DNA of 64,000 bases, taken from contig CATXUX010000003.1 of NCBI GenBank assembly GCA_958402795.1, positions 1 through 64,000 on the forward strand. The letters are read 5' to 3'. Shown here piece after piece: positions 35,083-44,198 of this stretch. The notes beneath the pieces are model-generated. The model saw nothing but the letters and a program-made list of their open reading frames with translations, had not been told where the DNA came from and did not search any database. Made by a program: the position numbers and the translations under genes. Source of the stretch: an uncultured Lachnospiraceae bacterium. GTDB taxonomy: Bacteria > Bacillota > Clostridia > Lachnospirales > Lachnospiraceae. Each line of letters opens with the position of its first letter. The stretch's first letter is position 1.

Positions 35083-36642
35083 ATGGTAGATTATCGCGAA
35101 ATCCTGAGGCTACAGAGCCTTGGACACAACATCACTCAGATCGCCGGATCGCTGCACAGTTCCCGCAACACCGTAAGAGAAGTAGAACGGCTTGCGGACG
35201 AGAAAGGGATCCGATGGCCACTTGGAGAGGAGGTGACAAATCCACAGCTTTATGTTCTGCTTTATCCGGAACGGCAGGAAAAAGCAAAAGTTTATCTTGA
35301 ACCAGACTGTGCCTGGATCCACCGTGAACTGTCGAAAAAGGGAGTTAATCTGACACTGCTTTGGAAAGAATATCAGGTCAATTGCGCCAACTCCGGGCGC
35401 GTCCCATACCAGTATACACAGTTTTGTGACATTTACCGGGCATGGGCAAAAAAATCCAAAGCCACGATGAGGATCCATCATAAACCCGGAGATGCCATGG
35501 AAGTGGACTGGGCAGGCGGAACATTGCCGATCAAAGATCCCGTTACCGGCGAAACAGTTCCTGCGTACCTGTTTGTCGGAGTTCTTCCCTGCAGCTGCTA
35601 TGTTTATGCGGAGCTCTGCAGTGACATGAAATCTGAAAACTGGCTGCTCTGCCATGCACATGCCTATGAATATTTCGGCGGCGTCCCCAGACTGACGATT
35701 CCGGACAATCTCCGCACTGGTGTGCTGAAAAATACCCGTATGGAAACGGTCCTTAACCGCAGTTATTCAGAACTGGCCGACCACTATGGTACTGCAGTCG
35801 TTCCTGCGCGCGTCCGCCGTCCGCAGGACAAGAGTCATGCTGAGGGCAGTGTCTCCTATGCCTCTACATGGGTCCTGGCGGCATTGAGGAATGAAACCTT
35901 CTTCTCCCTGACGGATGCCAAAGAGGCTGTTGCCGAAAAGCTGGAAGAACTCAATGGTTATCCCTTTAAAAAAAGGGAAGGAAACCGCCGAGACGCCTAT
36001 ATCCATGAGGAAAAAGAATTCATGCAGCCACTTCCTGTCAATCCATATGAGCCGTCACTCTGGTTGGAACAGACAGTCACTCTTGATTATACTGTAACAG
36101 ACGGATTAAACAAGTATTCTGTCCCCTATGACCTGATTGGAGAATCTGTCAGCATCCGTGTAACGCGCGATACAGTAGAAATATTCTTCCACGGGAACCG
36201 GGTGGCTGTCCATCCGAGAGCAGCTAGCCGTAGGCGGGATCTGATTATGATTACATCGCATATGCCGGAGAACCACAGGCAGTATCTTACCTACACGAAG
36301 GATGATTTTCAGGCTTGGGCTTCCACGGTCGGTCCCAATACAGAAAAAGTCGTTCGTTTCTTTCTGGAATCCGGAAAAGTTCCTGAGCAGGGGTTTAAGT
36401 CTTGTGTCAGCCTGAAAAAATATGCAGATCGATACAAGACCGAGCGGATCGAAGAAGCATGCCGTCAGATTCTTCAGTTCAGTGGCGATCCCTCCATCCG
36501 TGGGATCCAGGCATTGCTAAAATCTCCCGCAAAGAAGGATGGGAAGGGAGATCAGCCTTCCACCCAAAGGGCAAATCGCCATCGGAGCCGAGGTTTTACC
36601 CGCGGTGCGGAACAGTTCCGGGAAGGGGGCGATGAAAAATGA
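35083..36642 (+). CDS. istA: IS21 family transposase IstA
   Basis: A DDE transposase of 519 residues. An N-terminal HTH (LGHNITQIAGSLHSSRNTVRE) binds the ends; the catalytic core shows aspartate in EVDWAG, aspartate in IPDNL and glutamate in SHAEGSV. The C-terminal part is basic. All catalytic residues are present and the frame is intact, so the element could be active. The ATG at 35083 is chosen over 35077 because GGGAGG then has normal spacing. It overlaps istB by 4 bp. Confidence 0.95.
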   Translation: MVDYREILRLQSLGHNITQIAGSLHSSRNTVREVERLADEKGIRWPLGEEVTNPQLYVLLYPERQEKAKVYLEPDCAWIHRELSKKGVNLTLLWKEYQVNCANSGRVPYQYTQFCDIYRAWAKKSKATMRIHHKPGDAMEVDWAGGTLPIKDPVTGETVPAYLFVGVLPCSCYVYAELCSDMKSENWLLCHAHAYEYFGGVPRLTIPDNLRTGVLKNTRMETVLNRSYSELADHYGTAVVPARVRRPQDKSHAEGSVSYASTWVLAALRNETFFSLTDAKEAVAEKLEELNGYPFKKREGNRRDAYIHEEKEFMQPLPVNPYEPSLWLEQTVTLDYTVTDGLNKYSVPYDLIGESVSIRVTRDTVEIFFHGNRVAVHPRAASRRRDLIMITSHMPENHRQYLTYTKDDFQAWASTVGPNTEKVVRFFLESGKVPEQGFKSCVSLKKYADRYKTERIEEACRQILQFSGDPSIRGIQALLKSPAKKDGKGDQPSTQRANRHRSRGFTRGAEQFREGGDEK

Positions 36643-37433
36643 TCGACCTCACAACCGTCAAAGAGCTGCGTGCCCTGAGGCTTCCCGGTATGGCCCGGGA
36701 ACTGGAGTCACAGCTGGAAGAACCCCAGCGTTATAAGGCGCTCTCCTTTGAATACCGTCTGGCACTTCTTGTAGATGCTGAAAGCGTCTCTCGTAGAAAA
36801 AACACCATCCAGCGCCGGATCCATGAAGCCAAACTCAGTGAAAGCCAGGCATGTGTGGAAGCGATTGAGTACCATGAAGACCGTGAGTTGGATAAAGGAC
36901 TGATCACAAAGCTTGCGACTTGTGCATATATACGTGACAACCACCATGTAGTCCTGAAGGAAGCAACAGGCGCGGGAAAATCTTATATCGCAAATGCACT
37001 TGGTGTCGCCGCATGCAGACAGCTCTATAAAGTCCGCTATGTCCGTATGCCTGATCTGCTAAATGAATACGCAGTTGCTAAAAGCCTGAATACACAAAAC
37101 AAGGTTAAAAAGGCCTATGCCGGGTTTGACCTGCTCATCATTGACGAATGGCTTCTCCGGCCGCTTCCCGAATCGGAAGCCTATGATCTTCTGGAACTGA
37201 TCGATGCCTGTAGCCAAAAAGGGACGCTGATCCTCTGTACTCAGTATGACATAGATGATTGGTATTACCGCATTGACTGTGACCGGGCCGAAGACGAGGG
37301 CAGTGCCGTTGCCGAAGGAATTCTGGATCGTATCGTTAATAATAAGTACAGTATTGAAGTCAAAGGCCGCATCTCTATGAGAAAACGCCACGCATTTTCA
37401 GATGAAGAAAGTGGGGTGAATGGCAATGACTGA
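36639..37433 (+). CDS. istB: IS21 family transposition helper ATPase IstB
   Basis: A 264-residue AAA+ ATPase related to DnaC. Walker A is ATGAGKSYIA (near residue 107) and Walker B is LLIIDEWLL; an arginine-rich C-terminal part follows. It selects targets and stimulates IstA. Start and the istA stop overlap as ATGA, which implies coupled translation. Intact. Confidence 0.95.
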   Translation: MIDLTTVKELRALRLPGMARELESQLEEPQRYKALSFEYRLALLVDAESVSRRKNTIQRRIHEAKLSESQACVEAIEYHEDRELDKGLITKLATCAYIRDNHHVVLKEATGAGKSYIANALGVAACRQLYKVRYVRMPDLLNEYAVAKSLNTQNKVKKAYAGFDLLIIDEWLLRPLPESEAYDLLELIDACSQKGTLILCTQYDIDDWYYRIDCDRAEDEGSAVAEGILDRIVNNKYSIEVKGRISMRKRHAFSDEESGVNGND

Positions 37434-37773
37434 TAATACCCTCTATGACCTGTTGGATGAGGTTAATTGTGCTGATTCCTGTGAAGCCGTCACCGCACTC
37501 TGCGAGTTGATCGATGAATTGTTGAAGGATATCCAGCACCTTGAGCTGGAATGTATCAGCACAAGGTATCTGTTAAGCCAGCATATGGATGAAGGACAGG
37601 GAAACCTTCTGCGCAGCGACATCCTGGAAAATCTGGGACGCCGGCACTACGGCAATCCGGCATATCAGTTATTTAAAGAGCTTCAGTATGACGGCGGGGA
37701 TCCCATGGAATTCCGCGACTATCTTATCAAGGTACAAAAAGCCTGTAAAGGCGAATGGCCCTGTTGGCACTAA
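37420..37773 (+). CDS. Third ORF of the IS21-family element (117 aa, unknown)
   Basis: It begins inside the last codons of istB (ATG at 37420, 14 bp overlap) and gives 117 acidic residues with no recognised domain. Segments such as LIDELLKDIQHLELE are helical. Its position within the terminal repeats and the coupled start argue that it is a real third gene of the element. Most IS21 members have only istA and istB; a role in regulation or target choice is a guess. Confidence 0.7.
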   Translation: MAMTDNTLYDLLDEVNCADSCEAVTALCELIDELLKDIQHLELECISTRYLLSQHMDEGQGNLLRSDILENLGRRHYGNPAYQLFKELQYDGGDPMEFRDYLIKVQKACKGEWPCWH

Positions 37774-38062
37774 TATATCATTGAAGCGGAGATCGTTCTG
37801 GGGAATGCTGAAATCATTTTCCAGGCGACATAACCGCGAATGATACCATGATACATTTTAATTTATAGAACAAACACGGAAGTGGGAATCAACGCTCCCA
37901 TTTTCGTGATCACTGATCTAAATCTCCATGACAAGTGATCAGTTTATCCGTGAACAGTGATCTATTCACGCGTAATATACAAGAGCCGCCAGTCCGGTTA
38001 ATTAGGAGCCAGTGTTCTGGTGGCACAGAGCCACTTTGATTTTGCTTGATTACTACTCATCT

Positions 38063-38135
38063 GGCAGGATAGTACTTGTCAAGGTCAAAGCCGCATGAGC
38101 GGGGCGTTAGCCGCCTTTACAAGTACTATTTTGCC
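38063..38135. repeat. Long palindrome right of the IS21 element
   Basis: Arms GGCAGGATAGTACTTGT (38063 on) and its near complement ACAAGTACTATTTTGCC (to 38135) pair over about 22 bp with three mismatches; the loop contains a further GC-rich hairpin (GCCGC, GCGG). The 250 bp between the IS and the next gene contains no ORF of note. Confidence 0.55.
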
Positions 38136-38232
38136 GGATATCATTACAATCCCAAATCAGTATTTTTGCCTGGCTCTCAAAATCCGGACCGGTGGCTCAA
38201 AGTGTTCCGGAATAATCACTAAACTTATCCGT

Positions 38233-39060
38233 TTAATAATTTTTCTTAAGAATTTCGATTTGCTTAGTGCGCTCAATATTATCTAATTCCAAAAAAGCGA
38301 GCAAACTTAATTGGTAAATTTCATCATACCAAAATTCCAATTCTTTAATTGGCATATTAGCTGTATGCTCCTTATAATTTTTAGAATTTGGATCACAATT
38401 ATTGTGCCGTATATTCATACTGTTATACAAAAAGAATATATTATTCTCTAATGTTTTATTAATGCTCCTAAGTGCTTCTCTCTTAGATTCTAATTGGTCT
38501 GCTAATAAAAGGATAATAGATTTCTTGGCTTCAATATTTCCTTGTAACGCATGATGATTATATTCAATTACTTTATACGACAACGCAGGAGAAACTATTT
38601 CTGATACAGCAATAGCTTCTTGAGATTTAGGAACCATAATTGTAATGCTGTCTTTTTGAGTCATCATATATCCTATTAATTCAGTTACTTTCATAACCTG
38701 TTGCAGATAAACTTGCTGAGGTGCATTTATTCCTGCATACATCAATGACATATTACAATTCAAATACAGAACCAAATTATATGTATATTCACAAAATAGC
38801 ACTAGATAATTCAAATCAAAATTGCTTGGTACTTTTTCAAAATGAATATCGTAAAAATCATCAAAATCATCCAAACTTAAACATGTTCCACGGAATGGAA
38901 CATTCATAAAGTTCGCAGCACAATGTTCTTTAAGTGAACAATAATTGCCATACATATCCTGAATTTTCTGAAGATAAAACGAACTATATAGACGATCATA
39001 TTCTCTTTTTATATCAATATTGGCAGCTTCCAAAATTTGTGCAAAGTTTTTTCGTTCCAC
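38233..39060 (-). CDS. Hypothetical protein (275 aa)
   Basis: I do not recognise the family. The protein is soluble, rich in Asn, Tyr and Leu, and mostly helical. A conserved-looking patch near the C-terminus reads MNIRHNNCDPNSKNYKEH, then WYDEIYQLSLLAFLELDNIER. RHNN-type patches remind one of HEPN-like proteins in abortive infection loci, but the standard RX4-6H spacing is not clearly met. Very AT-rich relative to neighbours. Start at 39060 has GGGAGAT upstream. It lies between the IS and repeat copy B, in the bracketed island. Confidence 0.65.
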   Translation of the reverse strand: MERKNFAQILEAANIDIKREYDRLYSSFYLQKIQDMYGNYCSLKEHCAANFMNVPFRGTCLSLDDFDDFYDIHFEKVPSNFDLNYLVLFCEYTYNLVLYLNCNMSLMYAGINAPQQVYLQQVMKVTELIGYMMTQKDSITIMVPKSQEAIAVSEIVSPALSYKVIEYNHHALQGNIEAKKSIILLLADQLESKREALRSINKTLENNIFFLYNSMNIRHNNCDPNSKNYKEHTANMPIKELEFWYDEIYQLSLLAFLELDNIERTKQIEILKKNY

Positions 39061-39137
39061 TTGGCATCTCCCTTATTAAACAAATATTCGTATTCCTTAT
39101 TTCTCTTATTTTACTTTACCACATCAAGTTTATCACA

Positions 39138-39269
39138 TCAAGACTCTTTCAAAAATGGTGTAGTAGTGGTGTAGTAAGCGCCTTTCCTCGCTGTGAAATC
39201 ATTGATTTTACAGGCTTTTTCGGGACTTTTCAAGATACTGCCGTGACAGACAAATAATACTTTTATCAT
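39138..39269 (-). pseudogene. 5' fragment of a phosphatase gene
   Basis: The ATG at 39269 follows the same leader and ribosome binding site as the intact phosphatase gene at 32305. The product begins MIKVLFVCHGSILKSP, in which the P-loop arginine is replaced by lysine, and then diverges into 27 unrelated residues before the stop. It is best read as the left-over 5' end of a second phosphatase gene. Confidence 0.7.
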
Positions 39270-39484
39270 AAACGAAAATCCTCCTAAAATGCCGTGTTCT
39301 GCCTCGATTTGTCGCAGTTTGCCCACTATAAACTTTGCCCTAAGATTGTTAAATTTGTCACAGAATAAGCAAAATGCGGCAAATCGGGGCAAGCCCGGGA
39401 CATGAAACGTAGTCAAAACATTGTAAGAACGAAGGTGTTTTACTACTGCGAATATTCTACCATAGATTGAGGGATTTTGGGAGT
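39239..39484. repeat. 246 bp direct repeat, copy B
   Basis: Counterpart of 32275-32520 at a constant offset of 6964 bp, without gaps. The internal inverted repeat is present but each arm has one change (39301-39316 and 39375-39390). The flanking sequence to 39538 contains nothing else I can identify. Confidence 0.8.
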
Positions 39485-39538
39485 GGGAATGTAGAAGAAT
39501 TCGTAAAGTTTCCTCACAAATTTAATATTCCCGACAGC

Positions 39539-40087
39539 TTATACTACATTGTTAAGCAACCCTAAGATAATAGAACTTAATTGTTCCGGAGACTCCGGAC
39601 AATTGTCATCAATCCATCGCACAATAATACGAAAGCAGCCGGATATAATAAATTCTTTTTTGTACTTTATTTCTGTTTCATTTCCTCTGCAAAAATCAAC
39701 CGCCATTTCCCGCTGTATGTATGGCACATTTAGTAATTGAGTCTGAAAATCAGATGCTGTATGATTTCCAATAAGGATTTTGCTTAGCCGCAGGTTTTCT
39801 TTCATGTACGTCAACTTTTTAATCAATGCTTCCTCATAGGATAATCTTTCACCGTTACTGCACTGAAAACATTTCTCGATTTGGAGTAAAAAATCCTGCT
39901 GCATCTCGTCATAAATCTCATATTGAGAAGAATAATGTTTGTAAAATGTAGACCTGTTTACATTGGCTTCCTCGCACAGAGTCCGGACAGAAATCCTTGA
40001 AATATCCGTTTTTTCTAATAATTCAAGCAGCATTTTTTTCAGCATCCGTTTGGTCATTTGCACCCTGCGGTTATTCGTTTTATTCAT
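39539..40087 (-). CDS. TetR/AcrR family transcriptional regulator
   Basis: A 182-residue regulator. The N-terminal HTH is visible in ISVRTLCEEANVNRSTFYKHY (residues about 33-53), the typical TetR recognition region; the C-terminal ligand domain is divergent (TetR_C-like, with IISGCFRIIVRWIDDNCP). The ATG at 40087 follows TTGGAGGAA. It is divergent from the aldo/keto reductase gene (171 bp apart) and probably regulates it and itself. Confidence 0.87.
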   Translation of the reverse strand: MNKTNNRRVQMTKRMLKKMLLELLEKTDISRISVRTLCEEANVNRSTFYKHYSSQYEIYDEMQQDFLLQIEKCFQCSNGERLSYEEALIKKLTYMKENLRLSKILIGNHTASDFQTQLLNVPYIQREMAVDFCRGNETEIKYKKEFIISGCFRIIVRWIDDNCPESPEQLSSIILGLLNNVV

Positions 40088-40258
40088 GATTATATATTCC
40101 TCCAAAAACACATCACTTTATTCTGATTTGCTGATTTAATAACCATTTCCTTTTAGATGATTGGTTGTAAAACAGACATCTGGTATATATAATTATAAGG
40201 AGGAACGAAATTAAAATCAACAAGAGAAAAATCTTGAAATGAATAAAGGAGTCTGCAA

Positions 40259-41293
40259 ATGGAATATTGTAAATTAGGTAAAACGGATGTATCGGTTTCC
40301 TCCGTTGGCGTCGGAACGATGCTATGGCTTCCGAATAAAAATTTATCCGCAGAAAGCCTATATGAAACTTATCAGAGATGCCTTTATCATGGAATGAACT
40401 TTTTTGATACTGCCGAGGTATATGGAAATGGCATATCCGAAAGGCTGCTTGGGGATTTTATGAAAAAAGACGGTCGTAAAGTAAAGGTCGCCACTAAATT
40501 TGCGCCTCCCTCTTCCATGAATCCCCTTACGCAAAAAAGGAAAACCGTATCCAAGAATGACCCTGCCGCATTGATGGAGGCGTTGAATGGCAGCCTTGAA
40601 AGACTTGGTGTAGATTGTATTGATTTATATCAGATCCATATGCCTCCCCAAAACGGTAAGATATCTGAATATATGGATGTAATTGCAGATGCCGTAGAAA
40701 AGGGGAAAGTACGCGCTGTAGGCGTCTGCAATTTTTCAAAAGCACAGATAGAGGAAGCATATCAGGCATTAAAAAAACATAATATCCCGCTTGCCACTGC
40801 AATGGTCGGATACAATATTATCCGCCGTTACCCGGAAAGTAATGGTATCTTTGATATTTGCCGTGAACTTGGCATTACTCTCATTCCCTATGCGCCTTTG
40901 GCCGAAGGAACATTAACCGGCAAATACCGTTCAGGAGAAAAGAAAGTTCCTGTGCAATATAAAGTGACATCCTATTTTGGACATCTTGATATCACAAAGG
41001 AACGAAACGATCATGTGCCATTTATAAAGAGACTTTTCTCCCAGCCAAGAGAAGTGAATATAAAGGGAATGGAACCATTGATGTCTGTACTGGACGAAAT
41101 CGCAAGAAATCATAACAAGACAATTGCGCAGGTTGCATTGAACTGGCTACTTTCTGCGGAAGATATACATATCCTGCCTATTCCCGGAACAAAAAGCGTA
41201 AAGCAGGCAGATGACAATGCAGGTGTCACAGGATGGCTGCTATCGAAGGAAAAGCGCACAAAAATTAACGAAATAGAAGAACAAACCCGATAA
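40259..41293 (+). CDS. Aldo/keto reductase
   Basis: A 344-residue TIM-barrel NADPH oxidoreductase. The catalytic tetrad can be seen as FFDTAEVYG (Asp, Tyr), KVATKF (Lys) and YQIHMP (His), and the cofactor site as IPGTKSVKQ near the C-terminus. It reduces aldehydes or ketones; the substrate is unknown. The start at 40259 is preceded by a purine-rich stretch AATAAAGGAG. Paired divergently with a TetR regulator, a common inducible arrangement. Confidence 0.92.
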   Translation: MEYCKLGKTDVSVSSVGVGTMLWLPNKNLSAESLYETYQRCLYHGMNFFDTAEVYGNGISERLLGDFMKKDGRKVKVATKFAPPSSMNPLTQKRKTVSKNDPAALMEALNGSLERLGVDCIDLYQIHMPPQNGKISEYMDVIADAVEKGKVRAVGVCNFSKAQIEEAYQALKKHNIPLATAMVGYNIIRRYPESNGIFDICRELGITLIPYAPLAEGTLTGKYRSGEKKVPVQYKVTSYFGHLDITKERNDHVPFIKRLFSQPREVNIKGMEPLMSVLDEIARNHNKTIAQVALNWLLSAEDIHILPIPGTKSVKQADDNAGVTGWLLSKEKRTKINEIEEQTR

Positions 41294-41356
41294 TATCTAC
41301 AACAAATTATGATTCATGTCAGAAAGCAAATATTCTACCATTGTGTTCTTTCTATA

Positions 41357-42526
41357 TTATTGTGTGTAAGTATTCAACGTCACGCCGATGTCCGAATGCC
41401 CCATCAGATATTGGAGCGTCTTTGGATTCATACCGGACTTTGCCATGTTGCTGCAGTAGGTGTGGCGGCAGACATGGGGAGTGATGTTCGGCATCTGCAC
41501 CCGGTAGATGTCATTATACCGCTTGACCATGTGATTAAAGCGATGTTCCCAATGCATCGCCACCAGCGGCATTCCGTCCTTATCCGTGAAAAGGAATCCT
41601 GTATGCCCATCCACGATTTTCTCAAACCTCGGTGCCTCCCTATCCTCAATGATTGCCTGAAAGCAACAGAACACATCTTCCGTCATAGGAAGTTTCCTCG
41701 TTCCGGCGTTTGTCTTTGTCGCTTCAATCACATACTTCATTTCCGATGTTCTGAGCAACTGGTGGTCGATGTTGATGATTCGGTTCTCAAGATCAATGTC
41801 CTTAATCGTCAGACCACAAAATTCCGAAATTCGCATTCCCGTATGGAACAGAATGTAGACCACCTCATAATACTTGCAGTAAACATTATCATCATGGATG
41901 AATTTCAGGAACTTCCGCATCTGCTCTTTGGTAATAGCCTCTCTGGTCACACTGTCGTTGACAATTACTGTAACCAGTTCAAAACCGAATGGATTCTTGT
42001 GCAACACATCATCATCCACCGCCATCTGGAAGGCAGGCCGCAGCACACCTCTGATGGAATGAGTGGAACTGTATCCTTTGTCGTCGCTCTGTAACTTTAT
42101 CAAGAACAGCTTTGCGTCCGATACCTTTACCTGGGATATTTTCTTTTCACCGAAAGGCTCCTTTTCTAAAGTTCGCTGCACGGTTCTGTAGCCTGCGCGA
42201 GTACTATCCCTTACTCCTGTTTTGGTTCGGATATAACGCTCCACCAATTCTGTCACTGTTATGTTCTTTCCAACAGGGTCTAACTGCGAATCAAGGTCAT
42301 AGCCGATCTGCTTTTCCAATTCCCGCAGGGAAAGGCATGGTTTCTTTCCCGCCGGCAGCTTATCCGTAGGTTCCAACCGCCAACTATACACAAAGTGGGG
42401 TTTTCCGTTGATGTGATATTTGAATTGATACTTTCCATCCGCACGGATGGATTCTCCCCGGCGAAGAACCCTATGTTTGGAATCGCGTCGGTTGCCTGGT
42501 CTTTTTTTGTATAGAAAATCATTCAT
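41357..42526 (-). CDS. int: Tn916-type tyrosine integrase, C-terminus shortened
   Basis: A 389-residue tyrosine recombinase. The N-terminal arm-binding region (GESIRADGKYQFKYHINGKP) is like Tn916 Int, followed by a SAM-like core-binding domain and the catalytic domain with GMRISEF (Arg), HVCRHTYC (His-x-x-Arg), GHSDIGV (His) and the nucleophile in LNTYTQ. The protein stops two residues after the tyrosine, whereas Tn916 Int continues for about 25 residues; it may be truncated and impaired. No excisionase gene is seen. The start has only a weak ribosome binding site. Confidence 0.88.
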   Translation of the reverse strand: MNDFLYKKRPGNRRDSKHRVLRRGESIRADGKYQFKYHINGKPHFVYSWRLEPTDKLPAGKKPCLSLRELEKQIGYDLDSQLDPVGKNITVTELVERYIRTKTGVRDSTRAGYRTVQRTLEKEPFGEKKISQVKVSDAKLFLIKLQSDDKGYSSTHSIRGVLRPAFQMAVDDDVLHKNPFGFELVTVIVNDSVTREAITKEQMRKFLKFIHDDNVYCKYYEVVYILFHTGMRISEFCGLTIKDIDLENRIINIDHQLLRTSEMKYVIEATKTNAGTRKLPMTEDVFCCFQAIIEDREAPRFEKIVDGHTGFLFTDKDGMPLVAMHWEHRFNHMVKRYNDIYRVQMPNITPHVCRHTYCSNMAKSGMNPKTLQYLMGHSDIGVTLNTYTQ

Positions 42527-42557
42527 AAGTGCCTAATAGGAAAACCATCTTATTGAA

Positions 42558-43364
42558 TTATTTTATGTATTGCAAATCCCCATTTTTCAGCAATTGAAAC
42601 TTCCCATCATAGATATCATCCAGCACCTGCATAATTGGTACTCTAAGTCTCTGATGGCCTGATAATGACCAAACTCTGTACTCCGTCTGATTCTTAAAAA
42701 ATGCAGATAACCGATTATAGTATTCTTGCATTTCCGTTTTATCATGCCCCATTTTCATTAGTTTATAGAACACGCCTAAAATGCTAATGCAATTAATTGG
42801 TTTTGTTAAACCCGCAATACTTTGTCTTGCTCTGAAATCATCTGAACAGAATACATACACCTGTTTGTTATAAAGAATTTCCATCATTTGTATCAGGACA
42901 AAAGTCTTCTTTTCTCCCAAACCATTTTGATGATGTATCTTTTTATCACAAGCTTTTAGTGCCGTAAGAAAACAGTCAATATCCGTTACATTCTCTATGG
43001 ATTCTAATGTTCCATAGTATTCTTCAAAAAATCCCGCATTAAAAGTATCACAACTAATCCGGAGTAAAGATATATATGTAAGAGTCGCTGCCTCTCTATA
43101 TATTTTGCACAATTCATTAACAATATCACGATCAGAATATAGAGTAATCCTCCCTGCTTTCACTTTCTCTTCAAGCCATGGATTAGGATCCGGATCAATT
43201 TTATGTCTTGTCAGTTCTCCTTTTACCATTTCATGACAGAAGAATTCATAATCTTCAAAGTTCAAAACCAGCTCTGCCAATGTATTACTTTCCGAATTCC
43301 TTGCTAAATGAGATTTATATATAAAATCAGCATCCAATAATGCGTATTTCTTGTCTTTCTCCAT
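42558..43364 (-). CDS. PIN-like domain protein, candidate toxin
   Basis: A 268-residue protein. The start KKYALLDADFIYKSHLA carries the first PIN-type aspartates (D11, D13); further acidic positions are E in HEMVKGEL, D in TDIDCFLTALKACD and CSDDFRAR, the usual spread of a metal-dependent RNase site. The C-terminal 70 residues have no match known to me. ATG at 43364 is preferred to an overlapping GTG at 43370 because GAGG is 8 bp upstream. It is the last gene of the XRE-ImmA-PIN operon, and a toxin role is inferred from that context. Confidence 0.7.
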   Translation of the reverse strand: MEKDKKYALLDADFIYKSHLARNSESNTLAELVLNFEDYEFFCHEMVKGELTRHKIDPDPNPWLEEKVKAGRITLYSDRDIVNELCKIYREAATLTYISLLRISCDTFNAGFFEEYYGTLESIENVTDIDCFLTALKACDKKIHHQNGLGEKKTFVLIQMMEILYNKQVYVFCSDDFRARQSIAGLTKPINCISILGVFYKLMKMGHDKTEMQEYYNRLSAFFKNQTEYRVWSLSGHQRLRVPIMQVLDDIYDGKFQLLKNGDLQYIK

Positions 43365-43369
43365 AGGCA

Positions 43370-44194
43370 CTACCTCGATAGTTTTCCTAATTTATTAACA
43401 ATTTCTTGCAATCTGGATTTATCACTTTTTAAACGTTCATCTTGTACGCTCTCCCATTGTTCAAGCTCATACATTTTTTCTGATAAACTTCCAAATCTAA
43501 TAACGTCTTTTGGAATTTCCTGCCATCTTTCAGCTTTCCCAGTCACTTCAATCTGCTTACAGATTTCATCGTTACTAATCTGCAGAAGTCTCTTTGCAGT
43601 CTTTATATCAATCTTTTCTTCTTCAAAAATTCTAAGCACTGCTGCCTTATACGGAATGGCAAAAATATCCATTATCTTTAGCACAACCTGAACTGAAACA
43701 TTTTTATAGGATAAATTATATACAACAGACTGCTCTTCAAGGCGATCCTTAGGCGCCAGTAAAAGTGCAGCAAAAGCATTTGCTTCCATATCTTCTAGAT
43801 CTTTTGCTTCATCATCAATTACATCTGATTCAAGAATAGATCCCGACTGCATCAATTCAAAATCCTTTTCTTCAAAATAGCAATAAATATGATACAGCTC
43901 ATGCGCAGCAGCGAATATCTGTTTTGACAAAGGAATTGCTGAGTTAACCATTACAAACATCCGTCCTTGTCTGATAAAAGTACATGCACACAACTCAGCA
44001 TCTCCTATTGGATATCTAAGTAATTCAAACGGCATGTCGTGACGAATCACATAATTTTCCAAAATATTAAAAATATCATCCTGAATGATGTTATTCTTAT
44101 TATAGATAGAATTAAAACTTGTCACACATTCACTTATTTTTTTATACCGTTTACGATCCTTCATATAAAGACTATTATCTAGAACTTTACACAT
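43370..44194 (-). CDS. ImmA/IrrE family metallo-endopeptidase
   Basis: A 274-residue zinc peptidase. The HExxH motif is HELYH at residues 98-102 (AAAHELYHIY), with a downstream glutamate in MEANAFAALLLAP as third ligand. ImmA proteins cleave XRE-type repressors of mobile elements or toxin systems. The ribosome binding site GGGAGG lies in the last codons of the XRE gene, 4 bp upstream; the stop codon abuts the PIN gene. Its likely substrate is the XRE protein encoded just upstream. Confidence 0.88.
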   Translation of the reverse strand: MCKVLDNSLYMKDRKRYKKISECVTSFNSIYNKNNIIQDDIFNILENYVIRHDMPFELLRYPIGDAELCACTFIRQGRMFVMVNSAIPLSKQIFAAAHELYHIYCYFEEKDFELMQSGSILESDVIDDEAKDLEDMEANAFAALLLAPKDRLEEQSVVYNLSYKNVSVQVVLKIMDIFAIPYKAAVLRIFEEEKIDIKTAKRLLQISNDEICKQIEVTGKAERWQEIPKDVIRFGSLSEKMYELEQWESVQDERLKSDKSRLQEIVNKLGKLSR

Positions 44195-44198
44195 AGGC

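Larger units (their letters stand above)
34918..37982 (+). mobile_element. Complete IS21-family insertion sequence
   Basis: About 3.07 kb bounded by TTGTATATTACG (34918-34929) and its complement CGTAATATACAA (37971-37982). Inside each end about 75 bp are related inverted repeats containing several TGATC- and CACGG-rich motifs, as expected for multiple IstA binding sites. It carries istA, istB and a third ORF. No target duplication is evident at the flanks. Confidence 0.88.

Noticed and set aside
38090..38118. GCGTTAGCC motif reminiscent of an integron attC site
   Set aside because: The core site does not match GTTRRRY, no integron integrase or gene cassette is present, and the motif is inside the loop of a larger palindrome.
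39270..39416. Open frame continuing upstream of the phosphatase start in both 246 bp repeats
   Set aside because: The frame is open in both copies, but a good ribosome binding site and the family start lie at the internal ATG, and the region is dominated by an inverted repeat.
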